Below are positions 54,344-63,645 of a stretch of 64,000 nt of DNA, one piece after another (the stretch's first letter is position 1; each line of letters opens with the position of its first letter). Origin of the DNA: Actinomadura sp. NBRC 104425 (GTDB lineage Bacteria > Actinomycetota > Actinomycetes > Streptosporangiales > Streptosporangiaceae); NCBI RefSeq assembly GCF_030269545.1, contig NZ_BSTN01000007.1, positions 248,001 through 312,000 on the forward strand. Reading direction: 5' to 3'. The position numbers and the translations under genes were made by a program. The notes under the pieces were generated by a model. The model saw nothing but the letters and a program-made list of their open reading frames with translations. It was not told the DNA's origin and made no database searches.

Positions 54344-56341
54344 ATGGCTCTGAGCAAGGATCGCCCGCCCGGCGGCGGGGTGTCGCTGAAGAAGAAGCTG
54401 GGAACGTCGGGCCTGCGGAAGAAGAAGGGCGGACCCCCGCAGGTCAGGGAAGCACACGGCCCCCTCTGGTCGAACGAGGAGATCATCGTCGTCGGCGTGG
54501 GGGTCGTGCTGGCGGCCGTCTGGGTCCTGGGGTTCCTCGCCTGGGCCGCCGGCGGGTTGGTCGCGCTCGTCACCAACGGCACCTGGCCCGGCGTGTCCGC
54601 CACGCGGTCGTTCCAGCTGCTCATCTCCCTGGTCGGCCACTGGGACGAACGGAGCCTCGCCTGGCCGGCCGAGGACCGGTCCGTGCTGGGACCGGACTGG
54701 ATGTTCTGGTCGCTGTACGCCGTCATGGTCGCGGTGACGGGCACCGTGGGGACGCTCGTGATCGGCTGGCTCCGCCGCACCTTGGCCGAACGGCGGCGTG
54801 CGTGGCGTGTCAAGGTCCGCCAGTCGCAGCGGGACAACTCGGCCATCTGGGCCCGGGCCGAGGATGTCGAGGCGTTGCGGGTGGAGGACCGCCTGTCGCT
54901 GTCCGGGCGCGTCTACCTGGGCGAGATGGTCAACGACCGGTCGACCAAGCTGGCGACGCCGAAGTACACCTCGATCGCGGTCATCGCGCCGACGGGCTCG
55001 TCCAAGACCGTCAAGTATGTGGTGCCGACCATCCTGACCTGGCCCGACGCCGTGTTCGTCACGTCCACCAAGAACGACATCGCCGACCTGACGCTGGGCT
55101 GGCGCGGCGAACGGCTCGGCCGACCGGTGTACGTGTTCGACCCCGCCGGCGAGTGGCCGGAGCACCAGCAGAAGTACCTGGCCGCCTGGTCGCCGCTGAT
55201 GGAGATCGAGAACTTCGCCGACGCCGACAAGGTCTCCCAGTGGCTGTCGGAGGCGGCCATGGCGAACGCCAGCATGGACCCCAAGGTGACCTACTGGGTC
55301 AACCTCACCCAGATCGCCCTGGGGCCGATGCTGTGGATCGCCAGGAAGATGAACAAAAACATGCAGGATGTCGCCAACTGGACCGGCTACATGCGCTTCG
55401 ACGAGATCGAGGCGCTCTTCGACGAGTACGAGGCCCAGATCGGTGACGACCCCGAGGCCAAGACCGACCTCGCGCTGGCCCGGCGCGGGCTGGCGGCCAC
55501 CGCCAAGCGCGACAAGTACACCCTTCCCGGCATCCTGGCCAACGCCGACGTCATCCTGAGGCCCTTCACCTCCCCGCAGATGGCGCCGACGACCGACATC
55601 AGGTTCGACGAGAACGGGCGGCCCTACAGCCCCTACGGCCGCAGGGTGCTGAACATCTCCGACGTCCTGGACAACGGCGGGACCCTCTACGCCATCAGCG
55701 ACGAGGAGGAGCAGGAGATGCTCCGCCCCGCCTTCCAGTGCATCGCGCAGTGCTTCCTGCGGGCCTGCCGCAAGAAGCAGCGCAGGCTGGGCGCCGGTCC
55801 GCTGCCCAACCCGCCGCTGCTCCTGCTGGAGGAGGCCGCCAACGTCGCCCCGCTGCCGACCCTCGACAAGATGGCCGCGACCTACCGCGGCTACGGCATC
55901 GTGATCATGTCGATCTGGCAGGACGAGGCGCAGGTCGCCACGCTCTACGACTCCCGGGCCACCACGGTGCTGGGTAACCACACGACCCGGGTGTACCTGC
56001 CGGGCTCCTCGGACGACACGACGCTGGACCGCCTCTCCCGGCTCATCGGCGACCAGGCGGTGTCCCAGCGCAGGCTCGGCTACTCGCACCACGGCGGCCG
56101 CAACAACGTCATGGTGCATGAGGGAACCGAGGACGTCCGGCTGGCCCCGATCGACTATCTGCGCACCATGCCGAAGGACGAGGCGGTCATCCTGTCCGGC
56201 AACCTGCCCCCGATGAAGGTCGCGGCCACGCCGTGGTTCAAGGATGACGAGATGCGTGCCCGCATCGGGCCGGAGATGTGCGAGAAGTACGACCGCGCCT
56301 TCGGCGGTGGCGGCGGCCAGAACACGAAGGTGAAGGCCTGA
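54344..56341 (+). CDS. VirD4/TraG-type coupling ATPase, 665 aa
   Basis: A Lys-rich start (LKKKLGTSGLRKKKGG) leads to two membrane helices (residues about 48-75 and 120-145). The ATPase has VIAPTGSSKTVKYVVPTIL (Walker A, near residue 215), FVTSTKNDIADLT, LLLLEEAANVAPLPTLDK (Walker B) and GIVIMSIWQDEAQV, the order found in type IV coupling proteins. It delivers DNA or protein substrates to the channel. No relaxase is in the window, so protein export is possible. It is separated by 20 kb from the other secretion genes and ends at a strong terminator. Confidence 0.92.
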   Translation: MALSKDRPPGGGVSLKKKLGTSGLRKKKGGPPQVREAHGPLWSNEEIIVVGVGVVLAAVWVLGFLAWAAGGLVALVTNGTWPGVSATRSFQLLISLVGHWDERSLAWPAEDRSVLGPDWMFWSLYAVMVAVTGTVGTLVIGWLRRTLAERRRAWRVKVRQSQRDNSAIWARAEDVEALRVEDRLSLSGRVYLGEMVNDRSTKLATPKYTSIAVIAPTGSSKTVKYVVPTILTWPDAVFVTSTKNDIADLTLGWRGERLGRPVYVFDPAGEWPEHQQKYLAAWSPLMEIENFADADKVSQWLSEAAMANASMDPKVTYWVNLTQIALGPMLWIARKMNKNMQDVANWTGYMRFDEIEALFDEYEAQIGDDPEAKTDLALARRGLAATAKRDKYTLPGILANADVILRPFTSPQMAPTTDIRFDENGRPYSPYGRRVLNISDVLDNGGTLYAISDEEEQEMLRPAFQCIAQCFLRACRKKQRRLGAGPLPNPPLLLLEEAANVAPLPTLDKMAATYRGYGIVIMSIWQDEAQVATLYDSRATTVLGNHTTRVYLPGSSDDTTLDRLSRLIGDQAVSQRRLGYSHHGGRNNVMVHEGTEDVRLAPIDYLRTMPKDEAVILSGNLPPMKVAATPWFKDDEMRARIGPEMCEKYDRAFGGGGGQNTKVKA

Positions 56342-56349
56342 CGCCATCC

Positions 56350-56399
56350 GGCGCGTCCGTCCACGGGCCGCCGGGCGACCGACCGTGGACTGACGCGCC
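56350..56399. terminator. Bidirectional terminator hairpin
   Basis: GGCGCGTC (56350-56357) pairs with GACGCGCC (56392-56399), and GTCCACGG inside it pairs with CCGTGGAC, giving 16 bp with one mismatch. It lies between the convergent coupling-ATPase and cupin genes. Confidence 0.75.
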
Positions 56400-56407
56400 G
56401 GCCCGCC

Positions 56408-56773
56408 TCATTCTTCGGGGATGCGGTGGCCGGGGACGGACGGCCAGCGGACGGTCATGACGACGGCGTCCTCCTCCGCCTCCCACGAATGGTCGACGCC
56501 CGGCCCCCACACGACGTAGTCGCCCTGTTCGGACAGCACCACGTCGCCGTCCGGGAACTCCAGGCGGAAACGGCCGCTGATCAGTACGAGGAGTGCGGTG
56601 CGCCGGTCGCCCTCGGTCCAGCGGGCGCGCCGCTCACCGCGCGGGTGCACCCCCCACTTGATCTCCACGTCGCCGCTGTGCCGCAGGTCGCCGACCGGCT
56701 TGAAGTGGCCCAGCAACCAGCCCCGGTCGGCGGCGGCGTCGGCCGCGGCCCTGCCGACGTACACGTTGCGCAT
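56408..56773 (-). CDS. Cupin-domain protein, 121 aa
   Basis: The double-stranded beta-helix pattern is clear: DVEIKWGVHPRGERRARW (cupin motif 1 region), then LLVLISGRFRLEFPDGD, DYVVWGPGVDHSWEAEED (motif 2 with a His) and VVMTVRWPS. The full three-His/one-Glu metal set is not present, so metal binding is uncertain; it could be a small-ligand binder. ATG 56773 is used, but no ribosome site is seen. It follows the MinD-like gene on the same strand after 43 bases and is probably co-transcribed. Confidence 0.75.
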   Translation of the reverse strand: MRNVYVGRAAADAAADRGWLLGHFKPVGDLRHSGDVEIKWGVHPRGERRARWTEGDRRTALLVLISGRFRLEFPDGDVVLSEQGDYVVWGPGVDHSWEAEEDAVVMTVRWPSVPGHRIPEE

Positions 56774-56816
56774 CACCGTGCCCGACGCCGACGGCCGGTA
56801 CGCCGGCGCCGGACGG

Positions 56817-59252
56817 TCAGGACTGCGCACGCTTGACGGCGAAGCCGTCGCCGACCATGGCGGCCAGCTTCAGGTACGCCTCGCGGGTGGACGAGGCCAG
56901 CTGCTCCAGCTCGACCTCGGCGCCCTCCTCCAGGTGGTCGTCGTAGGGGATGCGGACGACCCCGCGGCAGCGGCTCTCGAAGTGGGCCTGCAGCTTGTCC
57001 AGGTCCACCTGGCTGCGGGTGCGGTTGCGGACCATCGACAGCACCACCACGCCCTCGCGGACCAGGTGGCCGTGGTCGTGGGCCTCCAGCCAGTCGAGGG
57101 TGGCGCTGGCGGAGCGGGCGCCGTCCACCGACGGGGAGCTGACCAGCACGAGCTGGTCGGCCAGGCGGAGCACCCCGGACATGGCCGAGTGCAGCAGGCC
57201 GGTGCCGCAGTCGGTGATGCAGATCGAGTAGAACCGCTCCAGCACCACGGCGACCGCCGCGTAGTCCTCGGCGCTGAACGCCTCGCTGATGGCCGGGTCG
57301 CGGTCGGAGGCCAGCACCTCCAGCCGGGCCGCGTTCTGCGAGGTGAAGCCGCGCACGTCGGCGTAGCGGTAGATCTTGTCGCGGTTGTTCAGCAGGTCGC
57401 GGACGGTGGCGGCGGTCTCCAGCCGCAGCTTGTCCGACAGCGTGCCGCGGTCGGGGTTGGCGTCCACCGCGATCACCCGGTCGCCGCGCAGCGACGCCAG
57501 CATGGAGCCGAGCCCGACGGTCGTGGTGGTCTTGCCCACGCCGCCCTTCAGCGACATGACCGCGACCCGGTGGTGGCCGGACTGCACCGGGGTGCGGGCG
57601 CGGGCGATGAGGTCCTTGCGGCGCAGCTCGGCCTGCGACTCGCTGGGGTGGATGCTGCCGCCGGTGGCCTTGTAGACGGCGCGGCGCCACCCGCCGGAGG
57701 GGGCGATGCGCCGGTGGCCGAGCAGGTTCTCCGAGCTCAGGGCTTCGGCGCTCTGCGGCGGAGGCGGCCCCTGCGGAGCCTGGGGAGCCTGCGCGGCCGG
57801 CTGCGCAGGGGGCTGCGCGGGCGCCGGAGGGTAGCCCGGGGGCGGACCGTCGAAGCCGGGCACCGGGTTGCTGTTGGGGTCGTACTGCGGCATGGGGGCG
57901 GGCGGCTGAGGCGCGCCGTAGGGCTGCCCCGGCTGCCATGGCTGGCCTGCGTACGGCGGCTGGACCGGCGGTTGCCCCGGTTGGCCCTCGTACGGCACCT
58001 GCACGCCCGGCTGGCCGGGCGGCACGGGCTGATCCTGCTGGACGGGCTGGGGCGGCTGGCCCTGCTGGACAGGCGTCTCCTCGGCCCCGGCGGGCGGGCT
58101 CTGGACGTCGCCCTGCTGCGGGGCGGGACCGCCGGACTGGTCGCCGGGGTACGGCAGCTGCTCCAGAGGCGGCGTCGCCTGCTCACCGGACGGCGCCTGC
58201 TCACCGGACTGCGCCTGCTCACCGGACTGCGCCTGCTCGGTGGACGGCGCCTGCTCCTCAGCGGGCGTCGTCTGCTCACCGGCCGACGATGCCTGCTCCC
58301 CGGCGGGTGGCGCTTGTTCCCCAGCGGGCGGTGCCTGCTCGTACGGAGGCGACACCTGCTGGTACGGAGGCGACACCTGCTGGTACGGGGGGGACATCTG
58401 CTGGTACGGGGGTGGCACCTGCTGATAGGGCGGCGGCGCCTGCTGGTACGGGGGCGATGCCTGCTCGTACGGGAACGGCGACAGTTCGTACACGGTCGGC
58501 GGCGGGTCCTGGGCAGGCGGCCCCGGCTGGAAGGGAGGGGGAGCCGGCTGCGCAGGCCGGTTCTCGGAGGCGGGCGGGGGCTGCGGGCCGGGGTGCTCCC
58601 CCGGTGGAGGCGGCGTCGGCCCCAGGTCCCCCGGCAGCGGAGGCGGAGGCATCTGGCCCGCGTCGTACGGCGGTGCGTAACCGGAGATGCCCGCGTACGG
58701 CGGGGGCAGCATGCCGCCGTCGAACGGCTGCGGCATCGGGCTGCCGTCGTACGGCTGGGGCGGCGGCGGTGGCGGCTGCTGACCCGCGTCGAACGGCTGG
58801 GGCGGCCCGTACTGGGGCATGGGAATGTCCCCGTAGGGCGGGAAGCCCGGATGCTGCTGTGCGTCGGCCGGAGGTTGCTGTGCCGCCGGAGGGGCGCCCT
58901 GGAAAGGCGGCGGCGGAGCCGACAGCCACGGCTCGGCGGGCGTCTCGCTTTGCGGGGGGCTCGCCGCGGGCTCGTTTCCGGACGCGTCCGGGGCCGGACG
59001 CTGCGCCGTCTCGGCCTGCGCGACCGTGCCCTCGTCCGCGGGGGTGCCCTCCGCGTCCGACGCCCCCTGGGCCGGCGAGGCGGCGTCGTCGGAGGCCGCG
59101 GCCGCCGCGGGCGGCGACTCGGCGGCGGGCTTGACCGGCTCCTCTCCGCCCGGTTCGCCGGGCGGGGACGTCTCGGCGCCCTGGCTGCTCATCGCGTCCA
59201 GAGATGCCAGGCGCTCCTCCAGCGACCGTCCGTCGTGCTCGTTCCTCGCCAC
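56817..59252 (-). CDS. MinD/ParA-like ATPase with long Pro/Gln-rich N-terminal region, 811 aa
   Basis: Residues 1 to about 510 are low complexity: Glu/Ala-rich at first, then Gln-Ser-Gly-Glu repeats and PPYQQ repeats. The C-terminal 300 residues are a MinD ATPase: VAVMSLKGGVGKTTTTVGLG (deviant Walker A near residue 567), DRVIAVDANPDRGTLSDKL and CITDCGTGLLHSAM. Similar proteins accompany actinobacterial ESX and T4SS-like loci, where they may position or energise secretion. GTG 59252 is chosen because GGGGAG sits 5 bases upstream; ATG 59303 is an alternative. It faces the coupling ATPase gene. Confidence 0.88.
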   Translation of the reverse strand: MARNEHDGRSLEERLASLDAMSSQGAETSPPGEPGGEEPVKPAAESPPAAAAASDDAASPAQGASDAEGTPADEGTVAQAETAQRPAPDASGNEPAASPPQSETPAEPWLSAPPPPFQGAPPAAQQPPADAQQHPGFPPYGDIPMPQYGPPQPFDAGQQPPPPPPQPYDGSPMPQPFDGGMLPPPYAGISGYAPPYDAGQMPPPPLPGDLGPTPPPPGEHPGPQPPPASENRPAQPAPPPFQPGPPAQDPPPTVYELSPFPYEQASPPYQQAPPPYQQVPPPYQQMSPPYQQVSPPYQQVSPPYEQAPPAGEQAPPAGEQASSAGEQTTPAEEQAPSTEQAQSGEQAQSGEQAPSGEQATPPLEQLPYPGDQSGGPAPQQGDVQSPPAGAEETPVQQGQPPQPVQQDQPVPPGQPGVQVPYEGQPGQPPVQPPYAGQPWQPGQPYGAPQPPAPMPQYDPNSNPVPGFDGPPPGYPPAPAQPPAQPAAQAPQAPQGPPPPQSAEALSSENLLGHRRIAPSGGWRRAVYKATGGSIHPSESQAELRRKDLIARARTPVQSGHHRVAVMSLKGGVGKTTTTVGLGSMLASLRGDRVIAVDANPDRGTLSDKLRLETAATVRDLLNNRDKIYRYADVRGFTSQNAARLEVLASDRDPAISEAFSAEDYAAVAVVLERFYSICITDCGTGLLHSAMSGVLRLADQLVLVSSPSVDGARSASATLDWLEAHDHGHLVREGVVVLSMVRNRTRSQVDLDKLQAHFESRCRGVVRIPYDDHLEEGAEVELEQLASSTREAYLKLAAMVGDGFAVKRAQS
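58333..58474 (-). repeat. Tandem 21-base repeats encoding PPYQQ units
   Basis: At least six imperfect 21-base units encode PPYQQ followed by two variable residues (AP, VP, MS, VS) on the minus strand within the MinD-like gene. An adjacent stretch near 58,180-58,260 has 18-base units encoding QSGEQA. Such arrays change length by slippage. Confidence 0.8.
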
Positions 59253-59417
59253 CGGTTCTCCCCTCGACCCCGCCTCGAACGATCCTTTGGAGCTGGTTGG
59301 CATGACCCCACGCGGCAGGATACCCGTGCGCCTTTACCATGCGCCTCCGCTCAAGATCCACTCCTGCCGCCTGACGGGCCGTCCGGATATCGGGGGATGG
59401 GCGTGCCGAAGGGCCGG

Positions 59418-59423
59418 TAGCGT
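59418..59423 (+). promoter_or_regulatory. Minus-10 element of the quinone oxidoreductase gene, leaderless-type
   Basis: TAGCGT, then exactly 7 bases, then ATG 59431, with no ribosome site. It is the same hexamer and spacing as in front of the UvrA-like gene at 20,889. Confidence 0.5.
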
Positions 59424-59430
59424 GATCCGT

Positions 59431-60387
59431 ATGCATGCCATCGTCATCCGTGAACCGGGGGACGCCGACGTCCTGGAATGGACGCGGGTCCCCGATCCGG
59501 AAGCCGGGCCCGGCGAAGTGCTCATCGACGTGGCGGCCAGCGCGGTGAACCGGGCCGATGTGATGCAGCGCCGCGGCTTCTACCCGCCGCCGCCGGGCGC
59601 TCCCCCGTATCCGGGCCTGGAGGTGTCCGGCCGCGTGGCCGCGCTCGGCGAGGGCGTGACGGGCCTGCGGGTCGGCGACGAGGTGTGCGCCCTGCTCGGC
59701 GGCGGGGGATACGCCGAACGGGTGGCGGTCCCCGCGGGGCACGTGCTGCCGGTGCCGCGCGGCGTCGGCCTGATCGAGGCGGCGGGCCTGCCCGAAATCG
59801 CCTGTACGGTGTGGTCGAACGTCTTCATGCTGGCCGGGCTGCGCGAGGGCGAGACGTTCCTGGTGCACGGCGGTGGCAGCGGCATCGGCACCATGGCGAT
59901 CCAGCTCGCGAAGGTGCACGGGGCGCGGGTGCTGTGCACGGTGGGCAGCGCGCAGAAGGCCGAACGCTGCCGCGAGCTCGGCGCCGACGAGGCGATCAAC
60001 TACCGCGAGGACGACTTCACCGAGTACGGCCCGTTCGACGTCATCCTCGACAACATGGGCGCGGCGTATCTGGCGCGCAACGTGTCGGCGCTGGCCGTCG
60101 GCGGCCGGTTGATGATCATCGGGCTGCAGGGCGGCCGCCGCGCCGAGCTGGACCTGAACGAGCTGCTGCGCAAGCGGGCGCTGGTGCACGCGACGTCGCT
60201 GCGGGCGCGTCCCGCCGAGGAGAAGGCCGAGATCGTCGCGGCGGTGCGCGAGCACGTGTGGCCGCTGCTGGAGTCGGGGGCGGTGCGTCCGGTGGTGGAC
60301 CGCACGGTCCCCATGGCGGACGCGGCGCGGGCCCACCGGCTGCTGGAGGACAGCGTGCACGTCGGCAAGATTGTCCTGACCGTCTGA
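59431..60387 (+). CDS. NADPH:quinone oxidoreductase (zinc-free MDR), 318 aa
   Basis: The start MHAIVIREPGDADVLEW and block ASAVNRADVMQRRGFYPPPP are typical of quinone oxidoreductases of the PIG3/QOR type. The cofactor loop is LVHGGGSGIGTMAIQLAKV and the catalytic-zinc cysteine of alcohol dehydrogenases is absent. It reduces quinones or other electrophiles with NADPH. The transcript is probably leaderless and may extend into bpa, which starts 16 bases downstream. Confidence 0.9.
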   Translation: MHAIVIREPGDADVLEWTRVPDPEAGPGEVLIDVAASAVNRADVMQRRGFYPPPPGAPPYPGLEVSGRVAALGEGVTGLRVGDEVCALLGGGGYAERVAVPAGHVLPVPRGVGLIEAAGLPEIACTVWSNVFMLAGLREGETFLVHGGGSGIGTMAIQLAKVHGARVLCTVGSAQKAERCRELGADEAINYREDDFTEYGPFDVILDNMGAAYLARNVSALAVGGRLMIIGLQGGRRAELDLNELLRKRALVHATSLRARPAEEKAEIVAAVREHVWPLLESGAVRPVVDRTVPMADAARAHRLLEDSVHVGKIVLTV

Positions 60388-60403
60388 AACCACTGGAGAC
60401 AGC

Positions 60404-60961
60404 ATGAACGAGTCTGCGCAGAACCCGTCCGGAGGCCGGGCCGAGCAGGAGCCGCAGGTTCTGGTGGTCGGCCCGAACGGCATCGCGGTGGAGGGCGGCA
60501 AGTCCGAGGGCGGTGACGAGAAGTCGGTCACCGACATGGTGGAGCAGCCCGCCAAGGTCATGCGGATCGGCAGCATGATCCGGCAGCTGCTGGAGGAGGT
60601 GAAGGCGGCCCCGCTGGACGAGGCCAGCCGGGCCCGCCTCCGCGAGATCCACCGGTCGTCCATCAAGGAGCTGGAGGACGGCCTGGCGCCCGAGCTGATC
60701 GGGGAGCTGGAGCGGCTGTCGCTGCCGTTCACCGAGGACGCGGTGCCGAGCGAGTCCGAGCTGCGCATCGCCCAGGCCCAGCTGGTGGGCTGGCTGGAGG
60801 GGCTGTTCCACGGCATCCAGACCACGCTGTTCGCCCAGCAGATGGCGGCGCGGGCCCAGCTGGAGCAGATGCGCCGCGCCCTGCCGTCCGGGATGATACC
60901 GCAGCCCCAGCAGGGCGACGAGGGGGAGCAGCGCCGCCGCCAGTCCGGCCCTTACCTGTAG
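60404..60961 (+). CDS. bpa: Bacterial proteasome activator Bpa
   Basis: The 185-residue protein matches Bpa in size and layout: a disordered start, PAKVMRIGSMIRQLLEEV opening a four-helix bundle, SEPE-like VPSESELRIAQAQLVGWLEG, and QQMAARAQLEQMRRALP. It ends in GPYL, the motif that docks into the 20S proteasome ring. Bpa forms a dodecameric ring that feeds unstructured proteins to the 20S core without ATP. CTGGAGACAGC precedes ATG 60404. Its presence confirms a proteasome-bearing actinobacterium; the proteasome genes are outside the window. Confidence 0.9.
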   Translation: MNESAQNPSGGRAEQEPQVLVVGPNGIAVEGGKSEGGDEKSVTDMVEQPAKVMRIGSMIRQLLEEVKAAPLDEASRARLREIHRSSIKELEDGLAPELIGELERLSLPFTEDAVPSESELRIAQAQLVGWLEGLFHGIQTTLFAQQMAARAQLEQMRRALPSGMIPQPQQGDEGEQRRRQSGPYL

Positions 60962-60993
60962 GCCGGGCGGCGGCGCCGGTCACCGCGCTGCGA

Positions 60994-61821
60994 TCAGCGG
61001 GCCCCGTCCTCCGGAACGCCGGGAAAGAGCTTTTCGAGGACCTGGGCGACGCCGTCGTCGTCGTTGCCCGCCGTGGTGTGGGTGACCGCCGCCAGCACCA
61101 CGGGATGCGCGTTGGCCACACCGTAGGAGGTGCCCGCCCAGGTCAGCATCGGCAGGTCGTTGGGCATGTCGCCGAACGCCACCACGTCGGCGGGCGGGAT
61201 GCCGTGCTCGGCGCACAGCTCGGCCAGGGCGCTGGCCTTGGTGACGCCGTGCGCGCTCATCTCCAGCAGGCCGCTTCCCGACGAGTGCGTGACGGTGACC
61301 AGGTCGCCCACGGCCTCGCGGGCCTTGACCGACAGCGAGTCCGGGTCGGCGTCGGGGTGGAACGCCAGCAGCTTGGTGCCGCCGCGGCTGACCAGCGTCT
61401 CGCCGTCCACCGCCCGCCCGCCCAGCGCCTCGGCGTCCCAGCTGCCCAGGTTGTAGCTGGCCTCGAACACGAACCCGTGCGGGTACTCCACGGCGAACCG
61501 CAGCTCGGGGATCGCCGCGCGCAGCCGCCGCACCGTCTCGGCGAGCACCTCGGGGGCGATCAGCCGAGTGCGCAGCACCGTCTCGGTGTGCAGGTCGTAC
61601 ACCACCGCCCCGTTGGCGCAGATGGCCACGCCCCGGTGCCCGACGGCCTCGGCGACGGGACGCATCCAGCGCGGCGGCCGTCCGGTGACCATGACCAGCA
61701 GCGCGCCCGCGCGCTCCACGCGGGCGAGGGCGTCGACGGTGCGGGGCGAGAGGGTGCCGTCGGAACGCACGATCGTCCCGTCGAGGTCGGTGGCGACCAG
61801 GCGCGGCATGGTTCGAGACAT
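60994..61821 (-). CDS. Cof-type HAD phosphatase, 275 aa
   Basis: LVATDLDGTIVRSDG has the nucleophilic Asp and its partner (DxD), VMVTGRPPRWM the motif II Thr, KLLAFHPDADP and KASALAELCAEHG the motif III Lys, and VVAFGDMPNDLPML motif IV. The C2B cap between motifs II and III places it in the Cof/YidA subfamily, which dephosphorylates sugar phosphates and flavin or pyridoxal phosphates. ATG 61821 has GGGAAGG upstream. It lies convergent to bpa. Confidence 0.9.
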   Translation of the reverse strand: MSRTMPRLVATDLDGTIVRSDGTLSPRTVDALARVERAGALLVMVTGRPPRWMRPVAEAVGHRGVAICANGAVVYDLHTETVLRTRLIAPEVLAETVRRLRAAIPELRFAVEYPHGFVFEASYNLGSWDAEALGGRAVDGETLVSRGGTKLLAFHPDADPDSLSVKAREAVGDLVTVTHSSGSGLLEMSAHGVTKASALAELCAEHGIPPADVVAFGDMPNDLPMLTWAGTSYGVANAHPVVLAAVTHTTAGNDDDGVAQVLEKLFPGVPEDGAR

Positions 61822-62221
61822 GTCACCTTCCCGTCGGGCCGCGTCCCGGGTCGTCGCGCATCGAAGGGGTTGGTGTGACGACGGCGGGCACGGCTGGGAC
61901 ACACCATAGGCGATATGTCAGACAGTGACCTTCGGAGGCCCACGGCCCGGCCGTCTGCCGTGCGGATCTCCCGCAGGCCGGACAGACAAATCATGACGGG
62001 GCGGGCGGGTGCGATTCCGGGAAGTTGCGACGACGCGCCCTCCGCGCCGGTCCGCCACGCCGCGCACAGTGATACGCGCATCGGAGTTCGTGTTCTGGGC
62101 CGTGCTGGTCGAGGGCCTGCCCAGGGGGTGGCGCCGGGGAAAGCGGGCGGAACGCGGCGGCGGGGCGCCTCCGGCGTGGTAGCGGGAGGCGACCCGCCGC
62201 GTACGGTCGTCCGGCCGGTGC
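61822..62221. other. No supported gene (400 bases)
   Basis: The gap between the HAD phosphatase start and the serS stop. It must hold the phosphatase promoter. I see no gene, RNA or strong hairpin in it; forward frames lack ribosome sites. Confidence 0.5.
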
Positions 62222-63481
62222 TCAGTGCTTGACGGGCTCCAGCACCTCCAGGCCGAGGTACTTCTGCAGCGCCTTCGGCACGCGCACCGTCCCGTCGGCC
62301 TGCTGGTGGTTCTCCAGGATCGCCACGATCCACCGGGTGGTGGCCAGCGTGCCGTTCAGCGTCGCGACGGGCTGGTTGCGGCCGTCCTCGTCCCGGTACC
62401 GCACCGCCAGCCGCCGCGCCTGGAAGTCGGTGCAGTTGGACGTCGAGGTCACCTCGCGGTAGGTCCGCTGCGACGGCACCCACGCCTCGCAGTCGTACTT
62501 GCGGGCCGCGCTGGCGCCCAGGTCGCCGGCCGCCACGTCGATCACCCGGTACGGCAGCTCGACCTTGGCGAGCATCTCCTTCTCCCACTCCAGCAGCCGC
62601 AGATGCTCGGCGTGGGCGTCCTCCGGACGGCAGTAGGAGAACATCTCGACCTTGTCGAACTGGTGCACCCGGATGATGCCCCGGGTGTCCTTGCCGTAGG
62701 AGCCGGCCTCCCGGCGGAAGCAGGACGACCAGCCCGCGTACCGCCGGGGCAGCCCGTCGATGATCTCGTTCATGTGGTACGCGGCGAGCGGCACCTCGGA
62801 CGTGCCCACCAGGTACAGGTCGTCCTGCGGCAGCTGGTAGACCTCGGCGGCGTGCGCGCCGAGGAACCCGGTGCCCTCCATGGCCTCCGGCTTGACCAGG
62901 ACCGGCGGGTACATCGGGACGAACCCGGCGGCGACCGCCTGCTCCATGGCCAGGTTGAGCAGCGCCAGCTGCAGCCGGGCGCCGACCCCGGTCAGGAAGT
63001 AGAACCGCGCGCCGGACACCTTGGCGCCGCGCTCCATGTCGATCGCGCCGAGGCTCTCGCCCAGTTCGAGGTGGTCCTTGGGCTCGAAGTCGAACTGCGG
63101 GGGCTCGCCGATGTGCTCCAGGACGACGAAGTCCTCCTCGCCGCCGGGCGGGGCGCCCTCCTCGATGATGTTCGGGACGGTCTTCAGCAGCGCGTCCAGC
63201 TCGGCGCCGAGCCGGTCGGCCTCGGCCTCGGCCTCCTTGACCTGCTGCGCCAGCTCCTTGGCGCGGGCCAGCAGCCGCTGCCGCTCGTCGCCCTGCGCCT
63301 TCGACACCGACTTGCCGAAACTCTTCTGCTCGGCGCGCAGCCGCTCGAATGCCGACTGCGAACTGCGCCGCCGCTCGTCCAGGTCGAGCAGCGTGTCGAC
63401 GACGGTCTCGTCCTCCCCGCGGGCGCGCTGCGAGGCGCGCAACCGCTCGGGATCCTCTCGAAGAGCTCGCAGGTCAATCAC
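62222..63481 (-). CDS. serS: Seryl-tRNA synthetase
   Basis: A 419-residue class II synthetase. The N-terminal coiled-coil arm spans residues about 30-100 ([17 protein letters not shown] to [17 protein letters not shown]). Motif 2 is [20 protein letters not shown] and motif 3 includes [29 protein letters not shown] is a conserved Ser-site block. It charges tRNA-Ser, one gene of which lies at 25,229. GTG 63481 follows TAGCCT by 7 bases with no ribosome site, so the mRNA is likely leaderless. This is the normal housekeeping enzyme. Confidence 0.96.
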   Translation of the reverse strand: MIDLRALREDPERLRASQRARGEDETVVDTLLDLDERRRSSQSAFERLRAEQKSFGKSVSKAQGDERQRLLARAKELAQQVKEAEAEADRLGAELDALLKTVPNIIEEGAPPGGEEDFVVLEHIGEPPQFDFEPKDHLELGESLGAIDMERGAKVSGARFYFLTGVGARLQLALLNLAMEQAVAAGFVPMYPPVLVKPEAMEGTGFLGAHAAEVYQLPQDDLYLVGTSEVPLAAYHMNEIIDGLPRRYAGWSSCFRREAGSYGKDTRGIIRVHQFDKVEMFSYCRPEDAHAEHLRLLEWEKEMLAKVELPYRVIDVAAGDLGASAARKYDCEAWVPSQRTYREVTSTSNCTDFQARRLAVRYRDEDGRNQPVATLNGTLATTRWIVAILENHQQADGTVRVPKALQKYLGLEVLEPVKH

Positions 63482-63488
63482 ACACCCG

Positions 63489-63494
63489 AGGCTA
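63489..63494 (-). promoter_or_regulatory. Minus-10 element of serS, leaderless-type
   Basis: TAGCCT on the minus strand lies exactly 7 bases before GTG 63481; no Shine-Dalgarno sequence is present. Confidence 0.5.
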
Positions 63495-63645
63495 CCGGTG
63501 CGGCGCCCTCAACGCGCGCGAGTATCCGCGGCGTCGTCGTCTGCGGGCCGGCGGTTTACCCGCCAGGGCGTCCAATAGCGGACGTCTGCCCTTGCAACCG
63601 ACTTATATCGCCGAACGTCAAAAAGGCGACAACGGGGAGAAAATC

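Noticed and set aside
56408-56773. Signal peptidase I, a label sometimes given to this family
   Set aside because: There is no Ser/Lys dyad or membrane anchor; the sequence has a cupin strand pattern.
54344-59252. Integrative conjugative element
   Set aside because: No relaxase, integrase, replication protein or att duplication of either tRNA 3' end was seen, so a resident secretion-like locus is more likely.
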